A stretch of DNA of 7,713 nucleotides from assembly GCF_934754625.1 (NCBI RefSeq), contig NZ_CAKVIU010000088.1. One strand, 5' to 3'. Below are positions 6,452-7,713 of this stretch, piece after piece. The DNA comes from Catenibacterium sp900764725 (GTDB taxonomy: Bacteria; Bacillota_I; Bacilli_A; Erysipelotrichales; Coprobacillaceae). The translations under genes were made by a program, and so were the position numbers. Numbering within the stretch: the stretch's first letter is position 1; every line of letters begins with the position of its first letter. The notes under the pieces were generated by a model. It was not told the DNA's origin and made no database searches. It saw only the letters and a list, made by a program, of their open reading frames with translations.

Positions 6452-7168
6452 ATGAATAAGAAATTAATGACTATGTTAGTTGCTTGTGCTTTATCAGTAT
6501 CAGCATTATCTACTACAGCAGTATTTGCAGAAGATGCAGTAGTTACTGGAGATACTCCAGCTGTTACTGAAACTACAACTACACCTGAAACTACACCAGC
6601 ACCTGCAGCTTATGAACCTGAAATCACTTTAATTACACCTAAATGGACAGGGGATAGTGATATTGTCTTTGAGGTAGATGCTAAAGGCGGAGCGGTTTAT
6701 CCAAGTGAAATGTATGTTTATGATGCAAATGGTTCAATGCCAATTATCAGTGTTCCATCTAAAGTAGAAGTAAATGAAGCGGGTAAAGGTAGGGTTACAT
6801 TTACTAATGATGCATTAAAGAATGCAAAAACTTGGGATGAAACTTTTACAAACCAGATTTCAGTAGATTGGACAAAGTATTCTAAAATTGAATTTGACTT
6901 TGTGTTCGAATTAGATGGTCAGGATATATATAAGTATCTATATGTAGAAACTTCAGTAAAGGCTCCAGAAGTAACTGTAACACCTACTACACCAGCTAAA
7001 CCTTCTGAACCTACTAAACCTGCAGAAAATAAAGGTACAACAACTACAACTAAGAAAGAAGCACCAAAGACTGGTGATACTATGAATGTTGCATTATATG
7101 CTTCATTAGTATTAGTAAGTGCTTTAGCAGCAGTTGTATTAACTACAAAGAAGAGACTTACTGAATAA
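6452..7168 (+). CDS. Small sortase-anchored (APKTG) cell-surface protein of unknown function
   Basis: A 238-residue secreted protein. Residues 1-26 form a signal peptide: MNKK, a hydrophobic core, and an AVFA cleavage site before Glu27. A Thr/Pro-rich spacer (about 30-53) precedes a single mature domain of about 120 residues (about 55-175). That domain is rich in beta-prone and acidic stretches and has no Cys; I do not recognise it. A second Pro/Thr/Lys linker leads to APKTGD at 204-209, a hydrophobic segment at about 211-230 and a KKR tail, which is the standard cell-wall sorting signal with Ala in place of the usual Leu. Sortase should cut after Thr207. The ATG has AAGGAG 11 bases upstream. 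The gene has no co-transcribed neighbour: it follows an attenuator-like leader and ends in its own terminator. A role in adhesion or carbohydrate binding is possible, but nothing in the sequence shows it. Confidence 0.88.
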   Translation: MNKKLMTMLVACALSVSALSTTAVFAEDAVVTGDTPAVTETTTTPETTPAPAAYEPEITLITPKWTGDSDIVFEVDAKGGAVYPSEMYVYDANGSMPIISVPSKVEVNEAGKGRVTFTNDALKNAKTWDETFTNQISVDWTKYSKIEFDFVFELDGQDIYKYLYVETSVKAPEVTVTPTTPAKPSEPTKPAENKGTTTTTKKEAPKTGDTMNVALYASLVLVSALAAVVLTTKKRLTE

Positions 7169-7182
7169 TCTGTCTTATTCAG
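7161..7182 (+). other. Hairpin across the stop codon of the surface-protein gene
   Basis: CTGAATAA (7161-7168) pairs perfectly with TTATTCAG (7175-7182), loop TCTGTC. No T-run follows, so it is not a terminator by itself. It may protect the 3' end of the message or be incidental. Confidence 0.4.
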
Positions 7183-7214
7183 ATAAGCGTAAAATGAAAT
7201 ACTAAGGGAAGAAA

Positions 7215-7241
7215 GGCAATTGAGAAATCAATTGTCTTTTT
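7215..7241 (+). terminator. Intrinsic terminator of the surface-protein gene
   Basis: GGCAATTGA (7215-7223) pairs with TCAATTGTC (7228-7236), with one G-U pair, closed by a GAAA tetraloop and followed by five T residues at 7237-7241. It lies 47 bases after the stop codon. Confidence 0.9.
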
Positions 7242-7251
7242 GAGTATGTAT

Positions 7252-7342
7252 GGCACTAAGTCAATCACAGATATTAATTGATAACTGTAGTCAACCTCAG
7301 AACTATCTAAGTGAGTCTTAATTATCAATTATATGTAGTGCT
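7252..7342. repeat. Imperfect inverted repeat in the gene-free stretch 7243-7424
   Basis: GGCACTA (7252-7258) can pair with TAGTGCT (7336-7342) with one G-U pair. Inside it, TAATTGATAA (7275-7284) is the exact complement of TTATCAATTA (7322-7331). The arms are unequal, so a folded RNA would have a large bulge. The rest of 7243-7424 holds only short palindromes, such as TGAGAT/ATCTCA, and no ORF with a ribosome binding site that I can support. It could be a small RNA, a decayed MITE-like element or chance in AT-rich DNA. Confidence 0.4.
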
Positions 7343-7424
7343 GTATATGAGATCTGTATGTTGCAATAGCAGGCACATAAATATTGATTAATCTTAGAAT
7401 TAATACTATATCTCATCAATCCTA

Positions 7425-7639
7425 TTGATATTATTAAATATTCGTGCGATATGATGGTGCTTAATGCGCTTTTTTGAGTTTTATTAGAATTTAAAGGTAT
7501 ACTAAAATTAGTCTTGGAAAGGATTACAATTCGTGATCTATAAAAGGGCTAGATAACTATGTATAAAAACTATTACGCTTATAATGGACAGATAAAAGTG
7601 TATACTATGGGATATTCTGCTCTTTTACAACCTAATTAT
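7425..7639 (+). repeat. Intergenic direct repeat, copy 2 (215 bp)
   Basis: This is the gapless partner of 6148-6362. The hairpin core GGATTAC/GTGATCT (7521-7527 and 7533-7539) is unchanged, and only its loop differs (AATTC). The outer three pairs present in copy 1 are partly lost. Homology ends at 7639, and what follows is a different terminator. Like copy 1, it is oriented rightward, presumably toward a gene beyond the window edge. Confidence 0.9.
7474..7503 (+). promoter_or_regulatory. Predicted promoter in repeat copy 2
   Basis: TATACT at 7498-7503 is the -10 box, with TTGAGT 18 bases upstream as the -35 box. The start is predicted near 7510. It matches the promoter position in copy 1. 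Confidence 0.55.
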
Positions 7640-7672
7640 AAAATGGTACCCATAAGGAGGACAACAACCTGA
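7559..7672 (+). CDS. Possible 37-residue tyrosine-rich leader peptide (repeat copy 2)
   Basis: The ATG at 7559 has the SD-like AAGGG at 7544-7548. The product begins MYKNYYAYNGQIKVYTMGY and has 7 tyrosines in 37. It parallels the copy 1 mini-ORF for 27 codons and then diverges to a Thr-rich end. The TGA (7670-7672) is 8 bases before the terminator stem at 7680, so a terminating ribosome would cover the 5' arm of that hairpin. As in copy 1, both the peptide and the coupling are inferred; an RNA-only function remains possible. Confidence 0.33.
   Translation: MYKNYYAYNGQIKVYTMGYSALLQPNYKMVPIRRTTT
7654..7660 (+). promoter_or_regulatory. Perfect Shine-Dalgarno AAGGAGG without an ATG
   Basis: AAGGAGG is followed after 8 bases by CTG (7669-7671). 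That frame is open to the window end and would give a hydrophobic peptide (LTVVILTCGYLFLFS). CTG starts are rare and the frame runs straight through the terminator, so translation from here is doubtful. The site may instead be part of the RNA structure. Confidence 0.3.
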
Positions 7673-7679
7673 CAGTTGT

Positions 7680-7706
7680 GATACTCACTTGTGGGTATCT
7701 TTTTTT
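7680..7706 (+). terminator. Intrinsic terminator after repeat copy 2
   Basis: GATACTC (7680-7686) pairs with GGGTATC (7693-7699), with one G-U pair, followed by seven T residues (7700-7706). A second partner for the same 3' arm exists upstream: GGTACCCA (7645-7652) with TGGGTATC (7692-7699), 8 pairs including one G-U. Both pairings end at the T-run, so either could terminate transcription. The hairpin is unrelated in sequence to the terminator after copy 1. Confidence 0.82.
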
Positions 7707-7713
7707 ATTTTCG

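Noticed and set aside
7161..7182. Terminator at the stop codon of the surface-protein gene
   Set aside because: The 8-bp hairpin is perfect but no T-run follows. The true terminator is at 7215-7241.
6148..7639. Compound transposon or MITE pair bounded by the two repeats
   Set aside because: There is no transposase between them, no terminal inverted repeats and no evident target duplications. The internal promoter, SD and terminator layout fits regulatory leaders better.

Overview
The window looks like part of the chromosome of a low-GC Gram-positive gut bacterium of the Bacillota. The base composition is AT-rich, ribosome binding sites are strong AAGGAG types, intrinsic terminators are T-rich, and one gene encodes a sortase-anchored surface protein. 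An Erysipelotrichia-like lineage is my best guess. It rests on codon style, the TetR type and the long single-chain PurL, not on any search.

Layout. Bases 1-180 are the 3' end of a tnpB gene of an IS200/IS605-family element, cut by the window edge. Bases 181 to about 350 are its non-coding right end, with several hairpins, and probably contain the omegaRNA scaffold. The element ends just upstream of purL. Bases 372-5510 hold purL and purB, 3 bases apart and clearly co-transcribed: FGAM synthetase (step 4 of de novo purine synthesis) and adenylosuccinate lyase (steps 8 and 11). A strong terminator follows purB. A short TetR-family regulator gene (5595-6137) then starts from its own promoter, which overlaps that terminator, and it ends in its own terminator.

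The accessory part is 6148-7713. A small secreted, cell-wall-anchored protein (6452-7168, APKTG sorting motif) is flanked by two gapless direct copies of a 215-bp intergenic element (6148-6362 and 7425-7639, 183/215 identical by my count, offset 1277). Each copy carries a promoter-like -10 box, a conserved hairpin, an SD-preceded tyrosine-rich mini-ORF (34 and 37 codons, 7 Tyr each), and, just past the end of homology, an unrelated intrinsic terminator. In copy 1 that terminator lies directly before the surface-protein gene and can be replaced by a competing 9-bp hairpin. This is the arrangement expected of a transcription attenuator: a conserved sensor followed by a variable expression platform. 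I do not recognise the element as a known riboswitch, T-box or sRNA. It is the best candidate here for an undescribed system. Copy 2 presumably leads a gene beyond the right edge. The 183 bases between the surface-protein terminator and copy 2 contain no gene I can support, only an imperfect inverted repeat.
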